This document shows, piece by piece, positions 24,135 through 35,500 of a stretch of 64,000 nucleotides of DNA. The notes below the pieces were generated by a model. The model ran no database searches. It worked only from the letters and a program-made list of their open reading frames with translations, and had not been told where the DNA came from. The position numbers and the translations under genes are program-made. This DNA is from Gliomastix tumulicola (taxonomy: Eukaryota; Ascomycota; Sordariomycetes; Hypocreales; Bionectriaceae): the NCBI GenBank assembly GCA_001599755.1, contig BCHX01000005.1:1707922-1771921 (forward strand), read 5' to 3'. Position 1 is the first letter of the stretch. Every line of letters begins with the position of its first letter.

Positions 24135-24845
24135 TCAACAAGCTGGCGCTTCAGCAGCCACCTCCTTGGAATGGAGGAACTCGACCAAGTCGGACGAGTC
24201 ATCAACTTCACCGTTGATTGCTGCTGAAGGGCCGAGTCGGTGGTAGAATGGGGATTCGAAGTTGGGCGGGAAGAACCCAGCATACTCCCAGTCGATGATG
24301 GCCCGTATCTTAAGCGTGTCCGGGTCAACAATGACATTCTGCTGCGATAGATCGTTGTGGCAGAAGACAAATTCCTCGTGAGTCGAAGGCTGTAGGTCCT
24401 TGTAGTCCGTCTCTGTTTGCCGCAAAACTCGATACGGAGGAATGACAATGCCTGATGGTCCGCCCAGGCGATATGACCTCAGATTCTGCAGCTTCGCTAT
24501 CTGAGTCTCGAGCTCTTTGCGAACAATGGTCTTCTGCTCTTCGGACAGCTCAGACATGCCGACGCCGTCGATGTATTCCGTAATCAGATAGTACGCCTGG
24601 TCGTCCTCGAAGTCACGGTACACAGTCGGGACAGGGATATCGGTGTGCTGGCGCACAAAGCGTAGAGATTCGGCCTCGTTCTTAATGCGCTCCTTGCCGA
24701 GGCGAGGGACGTGGAGGCCGCGATATCCAGTGCGAAACTCGCTGGGGCGCAGGCTTCTTTTGATGAAAACATTCCCGCGATGGTAGTATTTCCTCTCGAA
24801 TGTGGTAGCGAAGCAGCCTTCCTCTTGTGTCGGTTTCGCAGACAT
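24135..24845 (-). CDS. APH-fold phosphotransferase-like protein
   Basis: A single exon of 236 residues from the ATG at 24845-24843 (MSAKPTQEEG...). The frame is open further upstream but without another ATG. The protein has FERKYYHRGNVFIKRSL (the nucleotide-binding strand with Lys), ERIKNEAESLRFVRQHTDIPVPTVYRDFEDD, the hinge YYLITEYIDGVGMSEL, the catalytic loop FCHNDLSQQNVIVD and the metal-binding IDWEYAGFFPP. These are the diagnostic blocks of the aminoglycoside phosphotransferase/choline kinase-like superfamily, abundant in filamentous fungi. The catalytic Asp of HND and the Asp of IDWE are present, so the fold is probably active. The substrate is unknown. It is shorter than many fungal members (about 270-300 residues). 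It converges on the terpene synthase; co-function is not shown. Confidence 0.85.
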   Translation of the reverse strand: MSAKPTQEEGCFATTFERKYYHRGNVFIKRSLRPSEFRTGYRGLHVPRLGKERIKNEAESLRFVRQHTDIPVPTVYRDFEDDQAYYLITEYIDGVGMSELSEEQKTIVRKELETQIAKLQNLRSYRLGGPSGIVIPPYRVLRQTETDYKDLQPSTHEEFVFCHNDLSQQNVIVDPDTLKIRAIIDWEYAGFFPPNFESPFYHRLGPSAAINGEVDDSSDLVEFLHSKEVAAEAPAC

Positions 24846-24899
24846 CCCAGCTGTGCGTGAGGCTGTCACAAACAGTCCAGGAGGATGGGTAGTGGTCAA

Positions 24900-26838
24900 A
24901 AATGAATGCCAGTGTCGGACTCGGGTAGACGATAATGCAACAAATTACCAGCAGCAAGTAGAGAAAGAGGGCCGAGGGAAGGACTTAGAATACCCTCCAG
25001 ACCGCGAAGGTCGCTCATGGGATTCAGCCTGGCCTCTGTAAACGCCTTGAGGGAGCCGTCTCCATCACGCGTTGGTAGTCAGGCGCCGGTGCAGAAGCTG
25101 ACATTAAACGTCGTGGCCAAAAGCAAATTATTGCCCAGTTATTACCCGTGGACGTCTCACTTTTTATGTGCAGTGGCTACCCTGGACCCGGCTCCGTAAT
25201 TTAAGGTAGGCACAGTGCATAGCGTCAGGGTCCGTGCGATCCTCCAGGCGACTTGCAGCCACCAAAAAAATAATTTCGAGAACAAGGCCCGAGCCCGAGT
25301 CTAGAGGGCGACCGCGCGGGAAAATACGAAGGAGAGACCTCGTGTTGATGCTCGAAAACACGCTTGGCATCAAAATATCGATCCGTGATGTCATTTCCGG
25401 CATGCGAATTCCAAGCCCACGATCTGTTACAGATGCGGATACGCTGCCGTGGCTGGGCGGACGAGGGCCCTGAGAAACGGTGTCTGACACTCTGGCTGCG
25501 CTCAACGTGTCTCGCATGTGCCTCTGCATGTGGGAGGACGAGACCGGTGACAGCCCCTCCCAACGTTGCCAACGTTCGTACCGTCCAGGCCGACCGTCGT
25601 TTGACTCGTTTCATTGGCCAGGGATGCCACTGCTAACAGTGCTAAGGGCCAGGATGGGTCACATATGATGGTTCAGACACAAACACAATGTGGGTGAACC
25701 CTTCGGTGCCGAGTTTGACGAGCAGGCCGCGGGGTCAGTGATTGATTGATTGCATGCGTACCTCAGCAGGTCTGTAGAACAGCACGCCAATCAGCGCAGA
25801 GCCTCCCACACCAATCGTCACGCCTGTCTCAGTGGCGGCCCGCTCCATCCTCGTATCCAGGACTCGCAAGTACACCCACTGTACCTGCTGGGTGCCTCTT
25901 TGGAGAGTCGGGGCCCCACCTTGAGGCCTCAGCCATCCAAGCCATCATCGCATCACCCACTCTCCACACGTGCACAGCCCACCTCGTCCTGGATGGTGCT
26001 GCTGATTCCCGTGGTGCCGTGCTTTTGCAGCGAGTCTGCCATGCCACGACGCAGCGTCAATGCGTTGACTGAGCCTCGATGTGGCTTGAGCAGAGTTTCG
26101 CGACCCCGACCCCGACCAAGTGACGTCCTCAGGAAGCCTCAGACGGCGTCCCCATGTCCCTCTCGAGTCTTGACTGAGTGCAGTCAGCGCAAATTACCCG
26201 GCCAGCCCAGCCCTACTGAAACGCCCCCCACCTTTAGTACCTAACGGTACCTACAGGCACAGGCACGGGCAAGGGCACGGGCTTGTCTTCAGCAGGAGCG
26301 ACTCACCTCAAGTCACAATCATCCTCGGGAGGCGAGACATCCCACCATCATCCTTCTCTGCCCATCACTCGCTTTTGGCTCCGACGCCCGCATCCCCTCC
26401 CTCGACTCTTTTGCATTTTTCCCATCTCGCGCCGGGCGCACAGCGTTGTATTTTTACCACATCTTACCGAGACTGACTGCACACTGCCTTGCCGACCTTG
26501 ACGACTCAAGTACCTGCTCTCTTGCGACGACCAGGACCCCATCTCCGCTTCGAAATCAGCAAACCGAACCTGCTTCCCACAAACTCCGCTGCGGGCGAGA
26601 TCCTTTCAAGTGCATGACTTCGCAATCATAAGTGCACACCGGACAGGCTTGTCCAATTCTGCTTGAGCTGCCGCCGTCCCGCCGCCGTCAGCACCGCGCA
26701 ATCTGCGACATCGTTGCCTCTGCCTGTCCCTCCCAGTCGCCTTACCGCCGGGGATTCGTGGCCCCGGATTTGCACTCGACTTCGAGCCCGACCGACACGA
26801 TAATATACTGCTAGCCACATCTGGCTTCGACCCTCGAA
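24900..26838. other. Long upstream region of the Rho1 GEF gene
   Basis: About 1.9 kb without a supported gene. The last 600 bases are C/T-rich (CCCTC, CTCTTTTGC, TCTC tracts), as expected for promoter and leader DNA of a highly regulated signalling gene. Several ATGs occur close upstream of the main start, including the short uORF listed separately. Short open frames on both strands carry no motifs. Confidence 0.5.
26614..26631 (+). promoter_or_regulatory. Candidate five-codon uORF before the Rho1 GEF
   Basis: ATG ACT TCG CAA TCA TAA (MTSQS) lies 208 bases before the main ATG at 26839. If the transcript starts upstream of it, it could reduce translation of the GEF. Transcript start is not known, so this is a position-only inference. 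Confidence 0.35.
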
Positions 26839-29800
26839 ATGTCTTTCCGCGGCGATGGGCAGCAGCGATACGGTCACGTACCTCCCGTCCAGTACCCTGT
26901 CTCCGGACAGCCGAACGCCTTCCAGCAGGCCAACAACGTTGGTCGCCGACCTAGCTTCAACTCGGGAGACGATGGCGCCTACCACGGCCAGCAAGCATCG
27001 CACAGGCCATCGCCATATGGGAACCGACCGAGTCCCAACGAGCAGAACGACGAGCTCTTCCTAAGCAGCCCTACTACGCAGTTGGGCTACAACCGTCCCG
27101 CTGCCTTCAGCTCTGCGAACAGCGCCTTGTCTGGCTTCCAGCACCAGTACCAGGATCCGACCGCTCCGACAACACAGCAGCAATCGACATACAACCCCCA
27201 GAGCTTTGCTGCGTCGTCGTCGACGCCCTACCAGCGCACGCATTCGACCTCGCTCTCCTACCGACCGGCTCCGTCCCCTCAGTATACGAGCACTGCGACC
27301 TTCCCGCAGCAGCCCCAGACGAGCTACACGCACCAGGCCTACAACCCTGCCGCCTACGCCAGCCCGCGCCAGCCGACCTTTGCTGGTTTCACAAACACGA
27401 GCGATCCTCACTATGCGGTTTCCTCGCCATCTCATGTTCCAGCCGTGTACAGCGATGGCAAGTCGCCTGGTGCGACGTACACGCCCACATTTCCCGTCCC
27501 CAATCGCACCAATACCTACGGCACCAACTATCACCAGCAGCAGCAGCAGCAGCCGCCGCCGCCGCAGCAGCCGCAGCCGCATGTGACGCCCGCTTCGTCG
27601 GGTAGCACCATGAACCCGCAGACGCCGTCCACGACATACAACCCGTCGCAATGGCCGAACAGCACGCAGTATGCCCCGTCGTACTCGAACGGCAACAGCC
27701 CTGGTCGCTCGTACTCTCAGGCACCCTATCCGACGACATCGCATATTCCAGTCGGGCCTAATTATTCCGCCGATAATACGAGCTATCCTACCCGCGAATC
27801 CCGCTCGAACTCGCAGGTCTCGCCCACGGATTCGCCTGCCTCCCACTCGCCGGCACCGACTGGCGGCCTCCATCGGCACCCTACGAATGCGCCGTTGCCC
27901 AGCAGGCCAATGGAAGATGCACACGATGAACGATCGTGGGGCGCGCCAACTTTGCCGCCCCAAGACGACTTCGGACATGACCAGGCACTCCTGATGGAAG
28001 ATATCGAGGCCGAGCTGGGGGCACTAGCATCGGGGGGTCGGCAGAGGTCGTCAGCTTCGAGGTCGCCGATCAATGGGCGCTATTCTCAAGGCCAGGACAC
28101 CCACATGCGGACTCACAGCTCGGCAAGCTCGAACGCAGCTTACGGCAACCGCCCCGGGAGCCACCGGGGCAGCACGAATGCCCCGGCACTCCCTTCGCCA
28201 TCTGAGGAGGACGATGATGACCCTGAGGGGACGGCCGGTGTGATAGCGATGCGGCAAGCAGAGCTGGATGATCGTCGTTTTAGCGGCACGACGTTCGCAT
28301 TCACCGAGGCATCGTCCGTGCACTCGAGTCATCTGCCTACGCCTGCAGAGGAGCAGAGCCACAGCAGTGACAGCGATTTTGGTGGTACTATGGATTTGGG
28401 CATGTTCAGTGGCGGTTATGCCGGGAACCTGGCCTACGGCAACTCCCCGCCTGCAACTTCGTCCACGCAGGAGAGTGGCAGGCCATTGCCGTCGCCAAAC
28501 TACCAGCCACAAAGCTATAGCCATGCTCCTGTATACAATCACGCCCAGATGGACTACGGTGGCACTGGAGGACTGCAACCCCCCAGTGCCGCGCGGCTCA
28601 GCTTTGATGAAGGGGATGAAAGGGTGTCCATCCATTCGCAGCCGAGCGGAACTGAGTCACCCACGAAGGACGAGTACCAGGACTTGTTCTACCACCCGGG
28701 CTTGACGAACCGGCCACTACCTTCTGTTCCTCCAACTCCAGCCTCAGACAGCAGCACAATGGTGTCAAGCAATGATGGCCTCAGCATCCATCACCACTCG
28801 TACTCGACCAGCAACGATGCGAGGTTCCACCAGCCCCAAGGCCTCGAGTCCTATTACAATAACAACGCCTCTTCGTACTCGCCGCAGCCGGAGCGATCCA
28901 TCTCCCTCTCCGGCCATACCACGACACCACAGGTGCAAGCCCCCATCCGATCGAGGACCGACGCGGCTGAGGAACGAAGGAAGGCGGGTAGATACCCACA
29001 GCCCTCGACCACCCAGACTGCAACGCTGCCAGAGTACGATGCACCCCAGGCCGGAGCCTTCGATGGCATCACGCTACCGACTGGGCGAAAGAGGAGATTT
29101 GTGCCCTCCAAACTCAGCCAGGGAGATCTGCGTAGGTGTGCTGAGCCGTGGGCGCTCAGCAGCATCGAGGCTTGGATCCGCGAGATGGCAGATGGGGAGC
29201 CAGACCTTAAGCAGAAAACTATCGACGAGGCCTTGATCTACCTCTTCACGTTCAAGGTTCCCACCATGAACGTGGCCGACGCAGAGGCCCTCAGCAGTCG
29301 CGTTGTCAGTCTGATGCTTGAATCCGGAACGCTGCTCCCCGAGGAAGAATGGGTCAAATTCGGCCAAGGCCACATCTCAGGTGTCCTCTGGCAGCTGACT
29401 GGCTCTGGGTGCTATACGCCCAAGCTCCACGAGTACGAAAGCACCGGCCGATGCTACTCCTATCATTGTACTCGTACACTAAAGAAGGTCGATCTCAATG
29501 ATTTGGACGCCGGCAAGCCCACCGACGAGTGGCATGTATTCTACGGCCTGAAGAAGGACGACCTCGACTCGAGGCCGAAGAAGGAAGTCGAGCGTCAGAA
29601 CATTCTACACGAAATCGTCACCGGTGAGGAGAACTACGTCCAGCAGCTTGACCTGTTCCGGACGATGTACCGAGACGATCTACGCACGCGCCGGCCACCA
29701 ATTCTGCAGCCCGAAAAGCAAGATAAATTCTTGGCTGCTGTGTTTGGAAAACTGGATGTTGTCGTGGCTATCAACAAGGAGAACCTCCTCGCCCAGCTCA

Positions 29801-32107
29801 AGTACCGCCAGCAAGAACAGGGACCCTGGATCACGGGTTTCAGCGATCTGTTCCGTGAATGGATCCGCAAAGCGAAGTCCCACTACATTGAGTACGCCAT
29901 GGCCTATCCTCGCGCTGCTTTCATGGTCCGCAAAGAAGCCGACAGGAACGTCCTCTTCAAACGGTTCCTCGACGAGAAGCAGAGGGACCCTCGGTCCAAG
30001 AAGCAGGACTGGACCCATTTCCTCATCACACCCCTGCAGCGTCTGCAACGATACATCCTGCTGCTCGAGAGCATTGATCACAAGATGCAGAAGGAGAGCG
30101 AGGAGAAGACAAATCTTCAGAGGGCCATCAGCGAGATCAAGACTGTGACACAGGAGTGCGACACCAAAGTTGCAGACACCAATAAAAGAGTCCAAATGAT
30201 GGAGCTGGATAGGAAGCTAGTCCTCCGCCCCGGCTTCCAATCGATTCTGAACCTTGACCGTCCGGAGAGGCAGCTTGTTCACAAGGGCGACCTGACCAGG
30301 CTCGGCTCCAAGGGTGTCAGATGGGTCGATATGCACGCCATTCTCTTTGACCACTACCTGATCTTGGCCAAGGAGGTCTCCACACGGGATGGCCGGGAGA
30401 AGAAGTATGATGTGTCGAAAGAGCCCATACCCATGCCGCTTCTGTTCCTAGAAAGCGTCAACGACGAGCCGATCCAGCGGCAGAAGGGTATCACGGCCCC
30501 TCTTGCACGAACAGCAACTGCTTCCGCATCTAGCACGCAGCTTAACAAGGTTACGAGCAACGGCAGTGGAAGGCCGGTACTCGAGCACTCAGTCACCGGC
30601 TCTACCATCTCCGGCTCGCTCACCCCGACGGTCGAAGAGGGTCGGATCCTCTTTCCTTTCCGAGTCAAGCACCTCGGCCACGAGGTCTATGTGCTCTACG
30701 CCAACTCTGCCCGCGATCGCGAGACCTGGTGCAACCATCTCATCGAGGCAAAGACCAACCATGCACGGGCACTCATCTCCCAGAACGCTGAACCTTTCCG
30801 CCTCCGAGTCCTTGCCGACGCCGCTTTTGCTTATGACAGTTCATCGGTGTACGCTAGAGCCGCCTCCGTCCCTGTCAGAGGCACGCCCCTGGACAAGGCC
30901 ATCTCGGATCTGGAGGGAGTTCTGGGTCAGGCACAAGGCATCGCGCCGATCTGCCGTTCTCAGGTCAACTGCGCGACTGCTTTCACGGCCTTTGGCAAGT
31001 CCATCATTGCCATCGGAACCGACTACGGCATCTTTATCTCTGACCCTTCGAATCCTCGTGGGTGGACAAGAGTAAGCCCTCTCGTCTCCTCCTCGTCTAG
31101 CTTATCAGCAAACTAACATGCGTGTGCTACAGACTGTTCAAGTATCTCGTGTCACCCAGATAGCAGTCCTCGAGGACTTTTCCGTCTGCCTCGTCATCGC
31201 GGACAGGTCTTTGATCTCCTATCCTCTGGATGTTATCGCTCCCGTCTCCGACTTTGCTCCGCCCATCAACGACAACCCTCGCCGGGCACCGCAGCGAATT
31301 GCCAAGGATGTCACGTACTTCGCGACTGCGAAGATGAAGGACCGCATGCTCGTCTTCTACAAGCGCAGGGAGGGCCTACACACCACGTTCAAGGTCCTCG
31401 AGCCGATCTATCATAAGGCAACAGAGAAGCGCCGCTTGTTTGGAGGACGCCGCACCGCACCGGGGAGCACCGAATCGTTCCGCGACTTTGACGAGTTCTT
31501 CTTCCCGGCAGAGTGCTTTTCCCTCAGCATCTTCCAGACGTACATCGCCGTCGCCACGTCCAAGGGTATTGAGATGCTCACCCTGGATAAGAAGCACCCC
31601 ATGTCCATCCCAGACCTGAAGACGCCTGCCATTGCGAACATTGCGGGTCGTATTCGGGATCAGCGACCCTTGGGCATGTTCAGGCTGAACGAGAACGAGT
31701 TCATCCTGACGTACGAGGACTGCGCGGTCTACGTCGATAAGCACGGCGAGGTTAGCCGGACGCTGATCATGGAGTACACCGGCAAGCAGAAGAAGGCCAG
31801 GAGCGCGACGATGTATGGGCAGTACCTGCTGCTGTCCAACGAGGACTACGTCGAGGTGCGCAACGCCGAGAACGGACGCCTGCGGCAGATCATCGCCGGC
31901 AAGGACGTCCGTATCCTCGACTACGGCGTCAGGGGTCCAACGGGCAGCACCTCTTCCAGCTCCCAGTCGCAGGGCCGCAATGGCGCGCTGCCGAGTGTTG
32001 GCGATGCCTCCAAGGACACGGTCAAGATTGCCATGTGTCACCCTGAGCACCCGGGACGACAGATTGTCCTGGAGATGCTCCTCAATGATGGGCACATGGA
32101 GAACTAA
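26839..32107 (+). CDS. Rho1 guanine-nucleotide exchange factor (Rom2/Tus1 type)
   Basis: Two exons, 26839-31071 and 31133-32107, joined by a 61-nt intron with a CTAAC branch point, encode 1,735 residues. Residues 1-740 are disordered and rich in Pro, Ser, Tyr and Gln, with a polyQ/polyP tract at about 232-248. A DEP-like or helical region (LRRCAEPWALSSIEAWIREM...) spans about 763-890. The DH domain starts at about 918 (RQNILHEIVTGEENYVQQLDLF) and contains HFLITPLQRLQRYILLLESI. A PH domain follows at about 1145-1300 (LVHKGDLTRLGSKGVRWVDMHAILFDHYLILAKE). A CNH (citron homology) domain spans about 1365-1690 and crosses the intron. This order is that of fungal Rom1/Rom2 and Tus1/Rgf3, which activate Rho1 at the plasma membrane to drive glucan synthesis and the cell-wall integrity pathway. 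Assignment between the Rom2 and Tus1 groups is not certain. Confidence 0.92.
27532..27580 (+). repeat. CAG/CCG trinucleotide tract in coding sequence
   Basis: An in-frame tract of CAG then CCG/CAG codons encodes a polyglutamine-polyproline stretch in the disordered N-terminus of the Rho1 GEF. It is a likely site of length polymorphism. Confidence 0.85.
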
Positions 32108-32763
32108 GGTCACGATAGCCTTGGCCTTTCTCCATTCCCTAGCTTCACCACCTTTTTATTACCTTTCATTGCTCTTTTCTTTTCGGATAATAATCGGGGA
32201 GGGGCGTTGATGTAGCACCATGGCGTTTTATGGGGAAATCATGGGAGGATAATGCTAGCGATCGGAACTTAATGATGGAAGGGATTTCTCTTGTCATGTT
32301 TATACGATATATCCGAGCATCATGATCATTGGCATGCGGGGACGACGCGAATGTCTTATGAAGAAGGGTGCAACTTGACCCCTTCTAGCGACTAGTATTC
32401 GAGGGTTGATTTAGGAAAGATTGGCTGGATGTTAGAATTCAAAATGAGCTTGGGAGCGATTCAAGGGATGTGTATTAATTAGCGTCTTGTGTCTGTCATG
32501 ATAATGCTCGCTTTTCATGTGGTGGCATATGCCGAAAAGGAGACAGTGTCACATCATCTCGAGCTGCTTTGGTCGTAGAAATACCATGTTGCACAGATGT
32601 CTAGTTCGTGACTACTAGTAGGTAGGTTCACACAGTGTCTTCTGCCTTGTTTCCCCCTAGCCGTACTGGCCATCTAGTAATGATTCAATATCGATGATTG
32701 TACCAATACTTTCTACCCTTAGGGGCATCCCTCGCATCCGCCAGACTCTGTATCCCTCCTCAC
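32108..32763. other. Convergent 3' spacer
   Basis: About 650 bases between the 3' ends of the Rho1 GEF and the pyruvate carrier gene. It is AT-richer than its flanks and has no conserved frame. Confidence 0.55.
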
Positions 32764-33572
32764 TTAAGGCTTGATATCCTTAACAGCCTCCTTAGCAGCC
32801 TCCACGTTCTCCTTGACATCCTTCTTCACATCCTCCACGACGATGGCGGCGCCACCCTTCTTGGACGACTCGTGCATGGCGATGCGGGTCAGCTGCGTGA
32901 TGCCGACGAGGGCGAGGAAGAAGTTGACGGCGGCGAGGCTGCATCCCATGGTCAGTGTCTCTATCCCTTGTGTTCCGAGTATTGCGATATGTAAAAAAGA
33001 GGGGGGTAGAATAGGAGGGAGGCGCCGTACAGCATGTTCTTGGGCTTGATGATGAAGCACCAGCGGGTCCAGATCATGCCGGTGCAGGTGAGGGCGAAGT
33101 TCTGCGTGAAGGAGAGCTTCTCGGCGGGACGCGCGAAGTCGGAGATGCCGGCGAGGACGAGAGCCCACTATCTTGTGGTCAGTATTGCGTCGTTTCGCTT
33201 CGCTTTGCTTCGTTCGAAGCTTGGTTCAGCTGACCTTCATGACGGGAGCCCTGGAACGCAACAATGTTAGCATCGTCTTCCTTCTTTCGCCTCTCTCCAA
33301 CTCCCTCTCTCCATTGTTTCAGTTCCGGGGTATCCCTACCAGAAGTGAACCGTCTTGACGCCAACCTCGCTCTCCCACATCTTCTTGAACCAGCTCTGCT
33401 GCTGGCCCTCGGCCGTCGTGCTCTGCCACCTCTTGCCCTGCTGCTTCTGCCACTGGAAGCGCGGGGCGCCCGAGGCGCGCTGCTGGAAGGCGCTGCGCGT
33501 GAAGAAGGTCGCCTGCTGCTGGCGGAACAGGGGGCGCGAGGCCCGGAAGACGGCGCTGGTAGTCGATGCCAT
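32764..33572 (-). CDS. Mitochondrial pyruvate carrier subunit (MPC2/MPC3 type)
   Basis: Four exons on the minus strand, 33572-33340, 33250-33235, 33167-33031 and 32938-32764, encode 186 residues. The second exon is a 16-nt micro-exon that supplies the APVMK part of the family motif HFWAPVMKWALVLAGISDF. The N-terminus (MASTTSAVFRASRPLFRQQQATFFTRSAF...) is rich in Arg, Ser and Ala without acids, as in mitochondrial presequences. The core then reads RPAEKLSFTQNFALTCTGMIWTRWCFIIKPKNMLLAAVNFFLALVGITQLTRI, the conserved MPC fold with three short transmembrane helices. The C-terminal tail is a Lys/Glu/Val-rich helix (DVKKDVKENVEAAKEAVKD). The subunit pairs with MPC1 in the inner membrane to import pyruvate. 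The gene is divergent from the complex I B8 subunit. Confidence 0.93.
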
Positions 33573-34411
33573 CGTTTTCGTTGTTTTTTTGTCGTTCTCG
33601 TTTCAAGGATCTGTTGTTGGCACCCAGATGATCAGTACAGTAATTTCTTTTTTTCCTCCAAAATACCCGCGTTTCGAACAGAGGCGTATAGAGGCAAGAA
33701 GGGGGAGAAATACCCGTGACGAAAAGGCGAATTGGAGGGTTTCGAGGATGCGCGCGCTCGAGCGTTTGGCTCCGGGATTCTTAGGAGAGCGGTTTGGAAA
33801 GGAAGCGACTTTTTCGGAGGTTCAAAGGGTTTACCTAATCCAATCGGATGCGATGCCCCACTGCCATTGGCAGGTCTGGAGAAGGCGACGGGCACGGAGA
33901 TAAGACGGGTCTGCGAGGTCGGAGGAACTTGCAGTAGGGTGGGTGACAGATTAGAGGGACCGGCGAGGTGCTGCATCTGACAGCATTTGAGAGGGCGAGT
34001 AATTCAATGAATAAGTTTTATCTAGCAGCTGCATGATTCATCTCAAAGCATCGGGTCTGTGAACAGCAGCAGATCGCGGGTTATCACAAGTGATACCATG
34101 TGAATCGCCCACTATCAACCTTGAGCCCGTCATTGTATCCTTTCTGTCACCCTCCACTTATGCAACCATTACAACCCCCATAAGGGAATCCCCTGCACAA
34201 CTTTTATGCAATACCAATCCAACCAATCACAGCGGGCCCCAAACCAATCCTGACGATCCAGAGCTTCGAAACCTCCAAACAAGACCATCACCACCAACCT
34301 CAACCCACGCCCACCGACCAATTGAGCCCCAGCACACAGCTCAATCGCGACCGAAACCCCACCCGAATTCCCTTCTACGAACTCTGTCGGAGTCTCAGAC
34401 TGCCTGCCACA
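33573..34411. promoter_or_regulatory. Shared divergent promoter region (MPC / complex I B8)
   Basis: An 839-base spacer between the start codons of two divergently transcribed mitochondrial genes. The right half, upstream of the B8 ATG, is a CA-rich leader. No specific factor site is recognised with confidence; CCAAT-type pentamers occur (for example near 34213 and 34222). Confidence 0.45.
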
Positions 34412-34963
34412 ATGTCCGCCCGATACGCCTTCACCAAATCCCTCAAGGAGGTCCGCTTCCTCTTCTGCCAGACCTCAGAGCAGAGCGCCGCCGTCCGGTG
34501 AGTTGCTCACCACCTCCCGTCCCCCCGTGTCCGAGAGGGCTTCCAATGTCTTCTTCCCAGGATATAACAGATGGAAGGCAAAGAAGAAGTGCTTACAAGC
34601 AAGCTTGCAGGTCCTTCCTCACGAGAGCGTACCCGACGATGAAGAAGAACAACCCGCAGACTCCCATCCTCATCCGCGAGGCACAAGGCACGCTGCCCAA
34701 GGTCTACGCCCGATACGGTACGAAACCCCCCCCCCCCCCCCCCCGACCCCTCCCATAGCTACCAGCGTCTTCGGACCCCCTACCCACGATCTATTCATAT
34801 ACACCCGACTCCCACGAGTGAAACACACCGTTTAGGCTAACACACACACCTTTCGCCCCCTTCTCCAGAGTTCGGAAACGAAAAGGCACAGTCCCTCGAG
34901 GGCCTCACAGACAAGCAGATCGAGGAGACGGTCACAGGCTTGGTGAAGAACGACGCCGCATGA
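34412..34963 (+). CDS. NADH:ubiquinone oxidoreductase 10.5 kDa (B8, NDUFA2-type) subunit
   Basis: Three exons, 34412-34497, 34611-34717 and 34869-34963, encode 95 residues. The protein (MSARYAFTKSLKEVRFLFCQTSEQSAAVRSFLTRAYPTMKK..., then TPILIREAQGTLPKVYARYEFGNEKAQSLEGLTDKQIEETV) has the L51/S25/CI-B8 thioredoxin-like fold: KEVRFLFCQTS, the PxLIREA strand, and the ARYEFGNE..LEGL motif. It is an accessory subunit of respiratory complex I facing the mitochondrial matrix. There is no cleavable presequence, as usual for this subunit. The second intron holds a run of 19 cytosines. It is divergent from the pyruvate carrier gene. Confidence 0.94.
34726..34744. repeat. Poly-C tract in an intron
   Basis: Nineteen consecutive C in the second intron of the complex I B8 gene. 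The length may be affected by sequencing slippage. Confidence 0.85.
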
Positions 34964-35500
34964 AGATCCCCTCGACGAGAGAGGAGGCAGGAGGAATCGG
35001 GGACGACGAGCGGTTGAGAACGCGGGCGCCAGAGGGCCAGCCCCCTGTGATATCAACATTGTACATATGGCATTTTTTTCAGAACGAGGCAAAATACAGT
35101 GTATCACCAACACCGCCGTCTACGTGTCGCCCACAGCAGGACTCTAAACCAACAGCTCCGCTTCGTCCGGTCGATGATTCGACTTCTACAAAGGCAACCG
35201 CCGTCGAAACAATATCTGGACAGTCTCATGCATACGGCATTATGATCAGCCGGTGAGAGTCGTGAGTATTCATGTTGACCGCGGCGTAATTGAAGAACAG
35301 ATACTCGACCTTTTTTTTTTTTTTTTTTAGCGCATCTAAAATCCTACATAACACTTTGACTTCTTCCTAGGGATCTCCCGCAGACCTTGACCAGATATCG
35401 GCGAATATTGTCCCCACGTGAGCATATTGCGATCCTCCATGTACCTGCCCCGGGATATCATACCCACCCTTTGCCAGCTTGAGTTCTAGTGCATCCAAAC
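34964..35500. other. Convergent 3' spacer with poly-T tract
   Basis: About 540 bases between the 3' ends of the complex I B8 gene and the RRM-like gene, with an 18-T run at 35311-35328. No gene seen. Confidence 0.55.

Noticed and set aside
27061..27978. 305-codon Arg-rich frame antisense to the Rho1 GEF
   Set aside because: Mirror of a biased coding strand with strong codon usage; all residues are explained by the sense gene.
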